Shown piece after piece: positions 46,901 to 58,459 of a stretch of 64,000 nucleotides of DNA. Location: assembly GCA_029582265.1 (NCBI GenBank), contig CM055828.1, forward strand, positions 31,183,263-31,247,262. The letters are read 5' to 3'. Below the pieces are notes generated by a model. That model had not been told where the DNA came from. It saw only the letters and a program-made list of their open reading frames with translations, and searched no databases. Origin of the DNA: Zoroaster sp. YZ-2022. Its lineage: Eukaryota; Echinodermata; Asteroidea; Forcipulatida; Zoroasteridae. Position 1 is the stretch's first letter. The number at the start of each line of letters is the position of its first letter. A program made the translations under genes and the position numbers.

Positions 46901-49900
46901 AACGAGAGGAACAAAAACGGTTAGAAAATCCTACATTTTTATCTGTTGCCCTCCAGGACTAGGTTGATATTGATTAAGTTGGGATTCGAACCTAGATCCC
47001 CTCTGTGTTAGGCATTCTCATGCTCTACCTATTGAGCTAACTGGCAATTGCATTTGACGTTTCTTCTGGGTTATCTTGACTTGAGAATGCATATATACAG
47101 CAGAGGGTATAATTTTGATGTGCTACACATTTCAAATGACCGTGGTAGTCAATGTAACTTTTGAAAAAATTTTCATCTGTAAAGCAATGGTTTTGATTAA
47201 AACTTATTTTCCCCACGTTGCAGAAAACGCGAAGAGCGCATCAAGAAAGTGACGGAGGCCCGCGAACGCCGCATGGCCCTGCAAGAGCAGAAACGGCAAG
47301 AGCTGGAACAGAAGCAAAACAAGCTGATCAGGATGACCACCAAGCAGAGAGAGGATAAGAAACAAGAGGAGATCATGAGGAGACATCAGCAGATGAAGAA
47401 GAAGGCGGAGGCAGAGGAACGGCGCAGACAAGAGGAGGAGATCAGAATACAAAAGATACAAGAGCAGGTAGGGATGTCAAAGCGTTGTCAAGTAGCCATC
47501 CGAGGGGTGGAACATGTCCTCAGATGGCCACAGATAGCCTCAGTGGACAGGTGTCCACAATGAAAAGGTGGCCAACAGGCCTGTGAATTCTCAGGATTTT
47601 TCCTGATTTCATTTTTTTTAAATTTATTTTTTTACAAATCTCCCTTAGCCACCAAAGAAAGAAAGAAAGAAAGAAGTAGCCGGTGTTGTGTCTGAACCCC
47701 TAGTTTCTTGTTTGTGGGGATGTAGAGATTATGTAAATCCAGGAGGTTCAGAGAGGATTTGTCCTCCAGACCAAAGGCCTGCTACCCATTTTTCGGGATT
47801 GTTTACTTTTGTCGGATCACAGCCCTTGGCTAAACTATATTTCTTTGCAGCAGTCAAAGGTTAATAACATTTGGCACGTGGCCTCTTTGTCTGTGTGGCT
47901 TATATTCTGCTGGCCATAATGAACAGGTTTCTAGTATAATGGGTTTATAACATATTGACATCACATTGGGTGTCGTATTGGTTCATTGTAAAGGAAACTT
48001 TGTATGATTGAGACATGATAGCAACGTCTCTCTCAAGACAGCTTGATAAGGGACCTTAGCCAATCTCGCCTACTAACTCCACCCGGAACAATCTAAATTC
48101 TCACCCGCAAAAATTCTGGGCCTCACTATTTATTTTACTCCAAGTCTCCTACCAGACCTTTAGAAAATCTTAACGATAGAAGCTGGCCACACTAGTTTGA
48201 TGTAACCGCTTTGTCTGGCTGGGCATGGCTAGCCCAACGTTAATCCGGCTTAATTGGCAATTCAAAAGGTCTATGCCACACAGTAACACTCTTTTGTCAG
48301 TGGATTAGGGAGTTAACAATGGAAGTTTTTTGAGGACTGCAGCTTCATCACTGCTTTCCGGGCGAGTCTCACGATAATACTGGGAGAATGACCCTGTGCT
48401 TTTTGCGGGCGTGATTGATGCGAGGGTCCCTAACCCACAAAGACATGACTATGTTAACGTTCCCCCAGTGCTCACATGTGCTCAAAGATGTTACTTTTCC
48501 CTCTCTCGTTTGTCTTTGTTCTCAGGAAGAGGAACAAAAGCGCCACCTAGAGATGATCCAGCGTAAGAGAGAGTTTGAGGAGCAGGAGAGGCAGCGGCGC
48601 ATCGACGAGACGAGACGCCTCCAGGAGCAGCGCCGGGCCGAGATGCAGAGACAGAGGGACGACGAGATGCAGAGAAGGCGGGAGCAAGAACTCGCAAAGG
48701 AACGAGAACTACAGGTGCTCAAGGAAGAGAGGTCAGTGAGGTCATTCATCATAAGCCCCTTGATCACACTGCAGCCATATTTGTATGGTTCCCATGATTG
48801 CCTATTAATTTAAATATATGCAGTTTGAAAGGCACCAGTCTATTTTGGACATTCACCTCATTTTGATCTCAAAATGCAGCATAATACATAAAGTAACACC
48901 TGGATTCCACACCATGGGTTGCTGTGTGAATTCCTTGTGGATAGACCCACAGATAAATCTATGGAAATAATTGTTGTTGCAGGGAGCGTGAACGCAAGGC
49001 AGAGATGGACCGTAAGTGGGAAATGGAGAGACGGGTGAGGGAAGAAGCAATGGAGGAGGAGAAACGATTGGAAGCAGAGAGAATGGCTCGAGAGAAAGAA
49101 AGATTACAGGTGAGACCAAGGACTAGTCTGATGTCTTTATAATTGTTTTGTTTGGGGCAGTTGGGGGGGGGGGGGGATTGGTACATGAGGTGATGTTAAG
49201 AATTTATTTTATTTTACTGGTTGTCACTTTTTTGGCCAAGCAACTTTTCAACAAAATTTAGCCCCTTTTCTAATAGAAATTTAAAAACTAAAACCATCTA
49301 ATATTTCTCTTAATGTATCTCTTGATATCCCCCTCACAAAGGAACAAAGATACCTGGTCGACATGATGCAGGCTGAGCGTAAACGTCTCGAGCTGCAGCA
49401 AGAACGTGAGAGAGCCGAACACGATAGACTCAAGGCATCCATCTTGAAGCATAACACCAGTGCCTGCCTCAATACTACCGTCACTAAAGATACCTCAGTG
49501 GAAGGATCACCGTCATCCTATGATATGACACCTGTCAGGTACAATGAATATGTTGGAAATGTTGTTCCTTTGTCTTTGCCGCCATTTCTGCATTTTCTTC
49601 TTCATGAAACCACAGCAGCTTCTTGTCAAATTTAAAGGGACAATATCGTCACGATCAACAGGGCATGGAATCGGAGTGCTAGTTTTAGATTAACCCAGTG
49701 ATTGAAAATAATAATACCCCACATGATAAGGTCATATTACCGCTGCTGCTGCATAAATGAGCCAGTAATTTTCAGTCACTGTGCCCATGTTAAACTAAGA
49801 CACCGATTCCATGCCCTGTTGAAAGTCTGCTCTCATCGTGACTATACTGTCCCTTTAAGTCAAAAGTGAAAGCGGCTTTTTGTTTGCATGTTTTTTATTT

Positions 49901-52900
49901 GCATGTTTTTTGTTTTTGTTTTGATTTTTGCATATCATTTTATGCTTGGAACCCTTATATATAATTTTAAGGGAAGGTACAACATTGGTAAATTCAATCT
50001 GCTTACAAAATCAACAAAATATTATTCTAAAGCTTTGTGGATGTACCAATCACACTAAGAAAAATTGTCTGACAGAGCTTTGTGGATGTACCAATCACGC
50101 TAAGAAAAATTGTCTGACAGAGCTTTGTGGATGTACCAGTCATGCTAAGAATAATTGTCTGACTGAGCTTTGTGGATGTACCAATCACGCTAAGAAAAAT
50201 TGTGTGACAGCTTTGTGGATGTACCAATCACGCTGAGAATAATTGTCTGACAGAGCTTTGTGGATGTACCAATCACGCTAAGAAAAATTGTCTGACAGAG
50301 CTTTGTGGATGTACCAATCACGCTGAGAATAATTGTCTGACAGATCTTTGTGGATGTACCAATCACGCTGAGAAAAATTGTCTGACAGAGCTTTGTGGAT
50401 GTACCAATGACGCTAAGAAAAATTGTCTGACAGAGCTTTGTGGATGTACCAATCACGCTGAGAATAATTGTCTGACAGAGCTTTGTGGATGTACCAATCA
50501 CGCTGAGAAAAATTGTCTGACAGAGCTTTGTGGATGTACCAATCACGCTAAGAAAAATTGTCTGACAGAGCTTTGTGGATGTACCAATCACGCTGAGAAT
50601 AATTGTCTGACAGAGCTTTGTGGATGTACCAATCACGCTAAGAATAATTGTCTGACAGAGCTTTGTGGATGTACCAATCACGCTAAGAAAAATTGTCTGA
50701 CAGAGCTTTGTGGATGTACCAATCACGCTAAGAATAATTGTCTGACAGCTTTGTGGATGTACCAATCACGCTAAGAAAACTTGTCTGACAGAGCTTTGTG
50801 GATGTACCAATCACGCTGAGAATAATTGTCCGACAGAGCTTTGTGGATGTACCAATCACGCTGAGAATAATTGTCTGACAGAGCTTTGTGGATGTACCAG
50901 TCACGCTAAGAAAAATTGTCTGACAGAGCTTTGTGGATGTACCAATCACGCGAAGAAAAATTGTCTGACAGAGCTTTGTGGATGTACCAATCACGCTAAG
51001 AAAAATTGTCTGACATAGCTTTGTGGATGTACCAATCACGCTAAGAAAAATTGTCTGACAGATGACAACTTTATTGCTTTGAGTGTTTTCTGTAAAAATT
51101 GTGAAATGATCATCATACTTTTTTCATGCCTTAAGGCTGGTTCATACGAAAGCAAAACGAAGTGACATTTACGTCATCAAATTCACGGCGAATGATTCGC
51201 GCATGTTGGAATGTGTTCAATTTTTGCGAACATTTTATTTGCCGCGAACCATTGACGATGTCACAAATTTTGCTTCGCTTTCGCGTGAAGTATGAACCGG
51301 CCTTTAGACTCTTCATTGAGCTGAGACTTCCAGTGATTGGTTGTTTTCTAAGAAAGTAAGCATACTCAAAGAAGCATTCTGCCAACATTGAACATAACAA
51401 GTATTGTACCTTTTCCTTTGAGAGGTTTTGTACTGTGTAATTGCTTTACTTCTAATGAAACACTTCTACTTCATACCTCACTGTCTCTGTGTGTCTTTAA
51501 TAATATCCATTTCTTATCATTTCGGTTTGCCGTAACACCATGTGTTTATCTCTGAAACTATCACTAAGTGAGGTAACCCGTTTTTAAAAGAACCTAATCG
51601 CACAACTCATATCTCAACTGTCGTATCTCAACCGAAACGATATCAATACCCCCCACTGTGCAAAGCCTTAAATCTTATATCCAATTGTTCCCCTCCATAT
51701 TCCCCTCAGGGTACCTTTACCTTCAACATCTGAGAATTACAACATTGATAATCTAGACAGCGGTGATTCAACAGACGAAGAAGACGCGCCTAAGAAGAAT
51801 ATACCTTCCTGGGCACAAGGTTTGTATTTTACTGAATATATTTATCATGAGGACATTTTCATGATGCTACATGCCTGGTATGCAAATTGTTATGCTTACT
51901 TTAAGGACCTTAGCCAATCTCGCCCACTAACTCCACCCGGAACAATCTAAATTCTCACCCGCAAAAATTCTCGTCCTCACTATTTGTTTTACTCCAAGTC
52001 CTCCTACCAGACCTTTAGAAAATCTTAACAATAGAAGCTGGCCACACTAGTTTGATGTAACCGCTTTGTCTGGCTGGGCATGGCTAGCCCAACGTTAATC
52101 TGTCCACACAATGGAAAGGCTTAATTGCCAATTCAAAAAGGTCTATGCTCAGCAGGAACACTCTTTTGTCAACAGATTAGGGAGTTAACAATGGAAGTTT
52201 TTTTGAGGACCATAGCTTCATCACTGCTTTCACGATAATACTGGGAGCATTGACCCGGTGGTTTTTGCGGGCGTGATTGGCGAGGGGTCCCTTAGCGCCA
52301 AAAAAATAAATGCTAAGTTTATTGCACTTTATTAGCCAGGATTTTGAAATAAGGCATCCAAATATGTGACTCGCTCTATCATAATGAGGAATGTCCCCCA
52401 AATATGAAAAATGGAGATATGCATACATCATAACGAGCATTGAATGGGCTTTCCAATGAAGCCAAACATAAATGTGTCCCTTTTTCCGTTCCAAAGTTAT
52501 TAAACAAAGAAGTTGAGATACTGGTGGGATTGTTACAGAAACGTTTTATGAGAAAAACGGGTTTTTAAAAAAGTACGCGCTGCAAACAAAAACAAATGTT
52601 TGAACTTACGCGCTGCGTGTATTACATATGGGGCGCGCTGTACATAGTATCTGAACTTGAACGAAATAACTTACCGTGGCAATAGTAATCTTTCTGAAAG
52701 GCTAGTATCACAAAATTTAACAGGCGTATGGACCATGTCTTTAAGAATACTCTGTGAAAGTTTAACGTCAATGCTCAAATTAGTTTAGAAGTTCTGGGTC
52801 TCTGAATGTTTGATAAACAAACACCGTCAAACAACGATCATGCGTGTACATGAAGAACGTAACGTATACTACTATACAATGCATGACCGGTCGCGGTCGC

Positions 52901-54203
52901 TACGATCCCATGCCCAGTGCATGTGCCGTGTACATGTACGCTGACATACACGCGAAAGCACACAGTACAATCAGGCCGGCAGGCTGCGCTTAAACCGCCC
53001 ACTTTGGCGCTTGTCTACATCCATTCGAGGTAAACATCCAAACTGCGCAAGCTCAGTAACCCGTTGACGCACTTTCGTCCAATCAGCTCGCTGGAACCCT
53101 ACGACGTAGGCTTAGACTTAGCAACAAGGAGACTTTCTGTATTAAGTTTTTGGGCGCTTATCTTATTATTCAGTATTCAGACAGTGATGTCATTGCTACA
53201 GTTACAGAGGTCACATCATGACCTTTCTAACAGTACCAAACATGCATGTTAAATGATAATGGCGCGGCTCTTACAAAAGGAGTTCAAACTCGTCTTTTTG
53301 GAGCTAACGAGGACGATTTGCAACAAAAATGGACACAGACACGCTTGAGAAAAGGTCTTTATTTTCTACTTTATTGATATTTTTCTCAAAAAGTAAAATA
53401 ACACACACAGACTTTGATATTTAATGTTCCTTAGTACACAAAAATCTCAAAATCGATTTCAGTTCGATTTTTTTACGTTATGTGAACTTCAGAGCTTGTT
53501 TACGTGAAACGGTCCCTTGGGGGACATTCCTCATTACGATAGAGCGGGTCACATATGGGCTTTCTTGAAAAACAGGGTATCCAAAAGTAAAACTTACAAT
53601 ACTGTCACAAGTGAAAGGCAGTTAAAACAGGGTGTCCGTTTACCAAATAGGGCGTCCAAAAGACACCCAAAGGTATTGCTGGCTAATACTGTGCTTTACA
53701 AGAAAGTTGTGCACAGTGGTTTCATGTCCAGCATGTATTTGTACTGTAATGTCTCTCATCTGCAAGCAGTAACTGCCAGCAAATGAGCTTGCCATTTTCT
53801 CATTAGCAGCACAGTGAAATGATAAATGAGTTGCCTGTTTTGATCTTTCGGCGTGTGTGACATATGCATTGGGTCTAAAGAGCACATGCATTTGCCGCAG
53901 TGGCCATGGTACGTTGGTCAATGAGAGAACTTCTTTGACCTCAGTGAGGGCGCCCTTCAGGCCTGTGACATACGCAACCTCTCTAAGTCTTAAGTGGTAT
54001 CTAGGGTAATTCTGATGATTGTTTGTGTTCCAGGAGCTGCCCTGAAGGCGTTACTGATCAAGCAGCACTACCACCCACCACCCAATCTAGATACCATGTT
54101 CGGACCCCTCATCCCTCCAGACCTTACCCTGATCTTCTCCAAGAAGAAGGCCCGCTTCTTGAAGAGAACCAGCTCAGCGGTGTGGGACTCTCCATTGTTG
54201 TAG
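40970..54203 (+). CDS. INCENP: Inner centromere protein, chromosomal passenger complex scaffold, 13 coding exons
   Basis: INCENP anchors survivin and borealin through its N-terminus and binds and activates Aurora B through its C-terminal IN-box. Coding exons: 40970-41130, 41853-41972, 42474-44303, 44508-44660, 45637-45694, 45952-46071, 46810-46919, 47224-47467, 48526-48731, 48983-49109, 49342-49538, 51710-51819, 54034-54203. Phases are consistent and sum to 3606 nt (1201 residues plus stop), longer than human INCENP (918). Residues 1-95 resemble the helical N-terminal domain and lead to PKTPAMRKRRQRIKR, the counterpart of the vertebrate PKTP and basic stretch. Exon 3 (residues about 94-703) is low-complexity, rich in Ser, Glu and Arg, with two degenerate peptide repeats. 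SFIKRNTP (near residue 800) is a conserved block before a long charged single-helix region, about 815-1085, made of R/E/K/Q heptads. The end has DSGDSTDEEDAPKKNIPSWA, HYHPPPNLDTMFGPL and KRTSSAVWDSPLL, the IN-box with the TSS motif that Aurora B phosphorylates in known INCENPs. The ATG lies two bases after an acceptor-like TTTTGCAG, so a 5' UTR exon probably lies upstream; an in-frame start at 40919 is possible if that site is not used. Confidence 0.95.
41181..41460 (+). mobile_element. CAGGCCTGTGATTT-family MITE, copy 3
   Basis: Same family; begins 50 bases after the donor of INCENP exon 1. The right end is decayed (AAAACTCACACCCCCTG). Confidence 0.65.
43560..43990 (+). repeat. INCENP: Degenerate peptide repeats coded in INCENP exon 3
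   Basis: At about residues 456-505 the protein repeats a 9-10 residue phrase of the type VESSAENVEPSS; at about 510-600 it repeats DSLEQ..I.DDSL-type phrases. The DNA repeats are also visible (TCTTCTGAGAATG variants). They explain part of the extra length over vertebrate INCENP. The region is acidic, likely disordered, and rich in possible kinase sites. Confidence 0.7.
44810..45437. mobile_element. CAGGGATACCAG element, copy 2
   Basis: Same family as 28403-28978 in the same orientation, with an internal (GT)n expansion at 45107-45137 and no clear flanking duplication. In INCENP intron 4. Confidence 0.7.
45107..45137. repeat. GT dinucleotide microsatellite
   Basis: About 14 GT units inside the CAGGGATACC element in INCENP intron 4. 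Confidence 0.9.
46975..47056 (-). repeat. tRNA-like sequence (SINE head or tRNA pseudogene)
   Basis: The - strand shows TTAGCTCAATAGGTAGAGCA (D arm and box A) and GGTTCGAATCCC (box B), with CTAACAC where a Val(AAC) anticodon loop would sit. The acceptor and anticodon stems do not pair well, so a working tRNA is unlikely. It lies in INCENP intron 7. Confidence 0.5.
47575..47829 (+). mobile_element. CAGGCCTGTGATTT-family MITE, copy 4
   Basis: Same family, with an internal loss around CCTCAAAATATTC and a GAAA microsatellite (47658-47674). In INCENP intron 8. Confidence 0.65.
48050..48430. mobile_element. GGGACCTTAGCC MITE, copy 1
   Basis: Starts GGGACCTTAGCCAATCTCGC and ends TGATTGATGCGAGGGTCCC. 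The body has CTCCACCCGGAACAATC and CTGGCTGGGCATGGCTAGCC. In INCENP intron 8. Confidence 0.75.
49636..49854. mobile_element. AGGGACAATA MITE, copy 2
   Basis: TTAA at 49632-49635 and 49855-49858; TIR AGGGACAATATCGTCACGAT. It starts 98 bases after the donor of INCENP exon 11. Confidence 0.85.
50030..51062. repeat. 45-bp satellite array, about 23 units
   Basis: Unit begins AGCTTTGTGGATGTACCAAT and ends AATTGTCTGACAG, with AAGAAAAA/GAGAATAA variants alternating along the array and two shorter units. At 15 codons per unit it leaves frames open on both strands. In INCENP intron 11. Confidence 0.95.
51134..51303. mobile_element. Short MITE with TTA target duplication
   Basis: TTA at 51131-51133 and 51304-51306; TIRs AGGCTGGTTCATACG and inverse GTATGAACCGGCCT. 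The 3-bp TTA site fits PIF/Harbinger MITEs (inference). Confidence 0.75.
51904..52293. mobile_element. GGGACCTTAGCC MITE, copy 2
   Basis: Same family and orientation as 48050-48430; ends AGGACCTTAGCCAATC and GATTGGCGAGGGGTCCCT. In INCENP intron 12. Confidence 0.75.
52362..53557. mobile_element. 1.2-kb element with about 40-bp TIRs
   Basis: The left end ATATGTGACTCGCTCTATCA runs on to GAATGTCCCCCA; the right end is its inverse, TGGGGGACATTCCTCATTAC to GGGTCACATAT. The interior has no recognisable gene. The terminal TATGTGAC is shared with 32479-32907. Confidence 0.75.
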
Positions 54204-54403
54204 AACAATGAGGGAAAAAAAACGCAAAGGAGAGGAATCCAACCCTCACCAGGGGTTAGATTTTACTTCAATCCACAGATGGTAATATTATAAGATTATG
54301 TTGATTTGTTCCAGAAATGATTTTCGTAGCTTTGAGGTCAGAAGTGATTTATCCAGTGTGTATAGTGATTTTTATTTTGAAGTTTTGTATCAAAAATTGT
54401 TAA

Positions 54404-54658
54404 CCAGTTCGCGTCGGGAATAAAAAAGTTTTTCTGGGCCCCTGTGCGGGTTTCTTTTCCCAAACACAAACACGTTAATGAAAGCTTCCACAGCACGTGG
54501 CCACGTCTACCGAGCATGTCACTGTACACTCGGCTCGTTGCCACGTCAACCGAGCCTGCATACAAATATTCCGGAGTTTCCTCTGGCGTGTATAGACGCT
54601 CTCCGATCCGTGGTGCAGAAAAAAATTGCGTGTATACACGGCCTCCGACGCGAACTGG
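54404..54658. mobile_element. TTAA MITE with CCAGTTCGCGTCGG ends
   Basis: TTAA at 54400-54403 and 54659-54662; TIRs CCAGTTCGCGTCGG and inverse CCGACGCGAACTGG, perfect over 14 bases. It lies about 200 bases after the INCENP stop and supplies an AATAAA. Confidence 0.85.
54419..54424 (+). terminator. Possible polyadenylation signal of INCENP
   Basis: First AATAAA after the INCENP stop (54203), followed by a T- and GT-rich stretch (54426-54460). It is within the MITE at 54404-54658. Use is not shown by the sequence alone. Confidence 0.4.
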
Positions 54659-54788
54659 TTAAATAGATGGAATAATTTATAACACAATTCTCTATTTCCT
54701 TCAATCCTATCCGGGGCTTTGTCATGAAAAGTTGGTAGGTAAGAATAGAGAGGGGAATTACTGGAGTAATAACTAGGCAATAACATTG

Positions 54789-55097
54789 TAAGGTTGTGCT
54801 GGGTACCTGGATACCCAACCGAAACTGTCATTACCCGGTTCCATTTTTTTTATTCCAATAACATGTAAATGACGTTTGAAAATTTTGACTGTACATTTAA
54901 GCCACAGAAATGGAAATTATTACAGTAATTCCACATTAATTATGACTCTCATAAAACAAGAGAAACTTCATATTGGTTATTTTATACATTCAGGAGTATT
55001 TGTGTTTTTTACAAAATTGTTTATGTGTACCCAAGTATTCAAAGATTTCCAATTTTGGGTATCCGGTTCCTGAAATAACCAACAACCCACAGTCTTA
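54789..55097. mobile_element. hAT-type MITE related to 4770-6731
   Basis: Ends TAAGGTTGTGCTGGGTACCT and CCCACAGTCTTA, with GGATACCC and GGGTATCCGG close to each end as in the element at 4770. The flanks TAACATTG and TAATGTTG (6 of 8 match) look like a decayed 8-bp duplication. Confidence 0.7.
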
Positions 55098-55261
55098 TAA
55101 TGTTGTTTACAAGAATAACATTTTAAATTTATTTTTAATTGGCAATTCATCCATCCAGTGTATATGGCCCTAGTCTCTGCCCACACTCGGAAATGCTGGA
55201 AAACTCTGTCACTTGTATAAAAGCAAAGAATGTTACCAACATAGGTACAATTATCATGAAA

Positions 55262-56073
55262 AGCTTGGGCGATAACACGATTCTAAGCTTGGGCGGTAAC
55301 ACGATTCTAAGCTTGGACGATAACACCATTCTAAGCTTGGGCGATAACACCATTCTAAGCTTGGGCGGTAACACCATTCTAAGCTTGGACGATAACACCA
55401 TTCTAAGCTTGGGCGATAACACCATTCTAAGCTTGGGCGATAACACCATTCTAAGCTTGGACGATAACACCATTCTAAGCTTGGGCGATAACACCATTCT
55501 AAGCTTGGACGATAACACCATTCTAAGCTTGGGCGATAACACCATTCTAAGCTTGGGCGATAACACCATTCTAAGCTTGGGCGATAACACCATTCTAAGC
55601 TTGGGCGATAACACCATTCTAAGCTTGGCGATAACACCATTCTAAGCTTGGGCGATAACATCATTCTAAGCTTGGGCGATAACACCATTCTAAGCTTGGG
55701 CGATAACACCATTCTAAGCTTGGGCGATAACACCATTCTAAGCTTGGGCGATAACACCATTCTAAGCTTGGGCGATAACACCATTCTAAGCTTGGGCGAT
55801 AACACCATTCTAAGCTTGGGCGATAACACCATTCTAAGCTTGGGCGATAACACCATTCTAAGCTTGGGCGATAACACCATTCTAAGCTTGGGCGATAACA
55901 CCATTCTAAGCTTGGGCGATAACACCATTCTAAGCTTGGGCGGTAACACCATTCTAAGCTTGGGCGGTAACACCATTCTAAGCTTGGGCGATAACACCAT
56001 TCTAAGCTTGGGCGATAACACCATTCTAAGCTTGGGCGATAACACCATTCTAAGCTTGGGCGGTAACACCATT
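55262..56073. repeat. 24-bp satellite array, about 34 units, HindIII site in nearly every unit
   Basis: Unit AAGCTTGGGCGATAACACCA plus TTCT. Variants are GGACGATAAC and GGCGGTAAC; one unit has lost a base (near 55626). Eight codons per unit leave both strands open in several frames. A single inverted ATCGCCCAAGCTTA lies beyond the end at 56205-56218, hinting at an ancestral element that the array grew from. Confidence 0.95.
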
Positions 56074-56580
56074 TACGACGCTTGTAGAGGGATAATACCT
56101 GTGTTTATCGGCTGTAAAGCAATCATGCATAAATGAAAAAATAATATTATTATCGAAAATCGCGAGATATGTTTGCCGATATATCATGGATGAAAAAAAT
56201 CTATATCGCCCAAGCTTACCTTATTCTTGAATCTATGCTATCTGAATGACAGGCTGGATTGCTGTAGATATACAGGTAGAGGAAAAGATGAGGCTGGAAT
56301 GACATGACACAACATTTTAGAAACCTCTGTAACTTTTCCTCATTTAAATACAAGATTTAGTCATTTTAAAGACGAAATGTACAATTTGTAAAGTATGTCA
56401 TGAATAATTAACATTCACAAAGTAATGTGATTTGGGAAAATTTCTTCAATAAAGTCATTTTATCTTTTAAAATTATAAGTGTTAGTATGCAAATGGTCAC
56501 AAACATCTAGTTAATATTTTGTACATAGCATTCAGCAGATCAGATTTTTTAAATATGGACATTGAAACTAAGCTGCCTTA

Positions 56581-57138
56581 GGCCAAAAAAAATAACAATC
56601 TCCAGTTTCTGGTCTCGACTTGTGTCGCCTTTTCCCCCCCTTTTTATGAAATGATGTCCAATTGTAGCCAAAATTGCTGGATCGACTGGAATTCTGCTGC
56701 TGTACTGTGTTTTAAACAACTTTTTTCACATAGTGCAGGCCTTGATCGTAACCACTGCCACTGCAGCCATTGCCGTGGTGCCCCTCCGAGTTGGCCGCAG
56801 TACCCCTCCGAGTTGGCCGCAGTGCCCCTCCGAGTTGGTCGTAATGCCCCTCCGAGTTGGCCGCAATGCCCCTCCCCCGAGTTGGCCGCAATGCCCCTCC
56901 GAGTTGGCCTAGAAATTTTGATGCAGCCAAGGCCAAAGTGGCCATGCCCTCTCAATCCTTAAGGTCCAGGCCTACTAGTGGTATGAATGTTTGGCCTCTC
57001 TTAGCCGCCATACATTGTATATGGTAAATTTGGTCTGGTTCCATTAACCCCTAATCACATATTTCACCACACATTTGTCACCACACTGATTTTGAAGCCA
57101 ACCTATGACCAGAAACCGGAGAAATTTTTTTTTTGGCC
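56581..57138. mobile_element. GGCCAAAAA MITE, copy 2, carrying a nested MITE
   Basis: Same termini as 17786-18094 and TTA immediately before. A 240-base CAGGCCT element (56736-56975) interrupts it, which accounts for most of the extra length. Confidence 0.75.
56736..56975 (+). mobile_element. CAGGCCT-ended MITE with internal tandem expansion, copy 3
   Basis: Same termini as copies at 9602 and 15839. A segment with CCCCTCCGAGTTGGCCGCA is present once in the other copies and about six times here (56780-56905). It is nested inside the GGCCAAAAA element at 56581-57138. Confidence 0.7.
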
Positions 57139-57561
57139 CTTAATATTTCCATTAATTTATCCACTGTTATGGAGCAATAACCATTGCTATTTTTAAGGAC
57201 GTTTTTTCAGGACAAAATTATTGAATCATGGCGGAAGACTTGAATTGTTTCCAACTTGTGCAAATCATTCGCAGCTCCAAAAATAAAAAAAGCCTTGTTA
57301 TGGGTTTTCTTTTGCTAATCATTTATATTTGTTGGCAAATAATTTTCAAATGGCAGTTTTTTGGGTAATTTTGTTTGTACTGTTTGCCGAAATGTCATGC
57401 CTTATTATTTATATAATATAGTTTCAGGTTGTTGTAACTATGCTGATTTCTGGTGTACATAAGTCATAAATATACAACCAATATGTCAAGTAGTCCATTT
57501 TGATGTTTTAACATATTTAACAGTATTGCTAAAATACAAACTAACAAATTTGACTATTTAA

Positions 57562-57768
57562 AGGGGCAATATCGTCACGATCAACAGGGCATGGAATCGG
57601 AGTGCTAGTTTTAGATTAACTCAGTGACTGAAAATAATACCCACATGATAAGGTCATATTGCCGTTGCTGCTGCATAAATGAGCCAGTAATTTTCAGTCA
57701 CTGTGTACATATCTAAACTAGGGCATCGATTCCATGCCCTGTTGAAAGTCTGTTCTGATCGTGACCAT
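57562..57768. mobile_element. AGGGGCAATA MITE, copy 3
   Basis: TTAA at 57558-57561 and 57769-57772. The right TIR is shortened after GATCGTGACCA. Confidence 0.8.
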
Positions 57769-57985
57769 TTAAACTATGTTAAAACAAAGTCAAAGATTGT
57801 TGTCCATTTTGGTTTGCCTACTCAAATACTGTACAAAATTAATAGGCCATTTGAAGTTAAACAAATTTATTTAAACTAAATTTGCTCAACTGGTTTCTGT
57901 TTCTGCCAGTATCCCCAAAGATCAGAACAAGGGATAATATCAACTATAAATATGAATGTGTGGTACAATGTAAGTATACTATTAA

Positions 57986-58232
57986 CCCTAACCACTCCAT
58001 ATCCTGCAAACTCCTACAAAAGGCACTTTTGGGGGGAAAATCGGCACTGTTGGAAACTGGTATTTTCACCTCTTCAAATGGGGCAAAATTACTACCTGGC
58101 AAGAAGTACAGGCCATAAGTGCTGAATATGAAAGATCAACGAAAATGCATGGGCAATATAAATCCAAAAGTGCACTGATGGATTTTGGAGGATTCAAGAA
58201 GGTTCCTAGCCAGAATATCTTGGGGGTTAGGG
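57986..58232. mobile_element. TTAA MITE with CCCTAACC ends, second subtype
   Basis: TTAA at 57982-57985 and 58233-58236; ends CCCTAACCACTCC and GGGGGTTAGGG. The right end (TCCTAGCCAGAATATCTTGG) is the inverse of the segment that starts the tandem units at 7171. Confidence 0.75.
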
Positions 58233-58459
58233 TTAACTTAATGTGTTGTATAGGTCGTAGTCAACTAGTTCTTGATAACCAAGATCGAAAGGTAAATAAA
58301 CTTGGAAAGTCAAATGTATGGATAATGTAGTTTTCATGGAATGCTTATTTGCCTGAAATGGTGTGTACTTTTCAAAGATACATCGCCCACATCTTATCAG
58401 CAATTTCCAGAATCGTTATCATTGCTCATTTTCTTTAGATATGAGATATTTCACATTAT

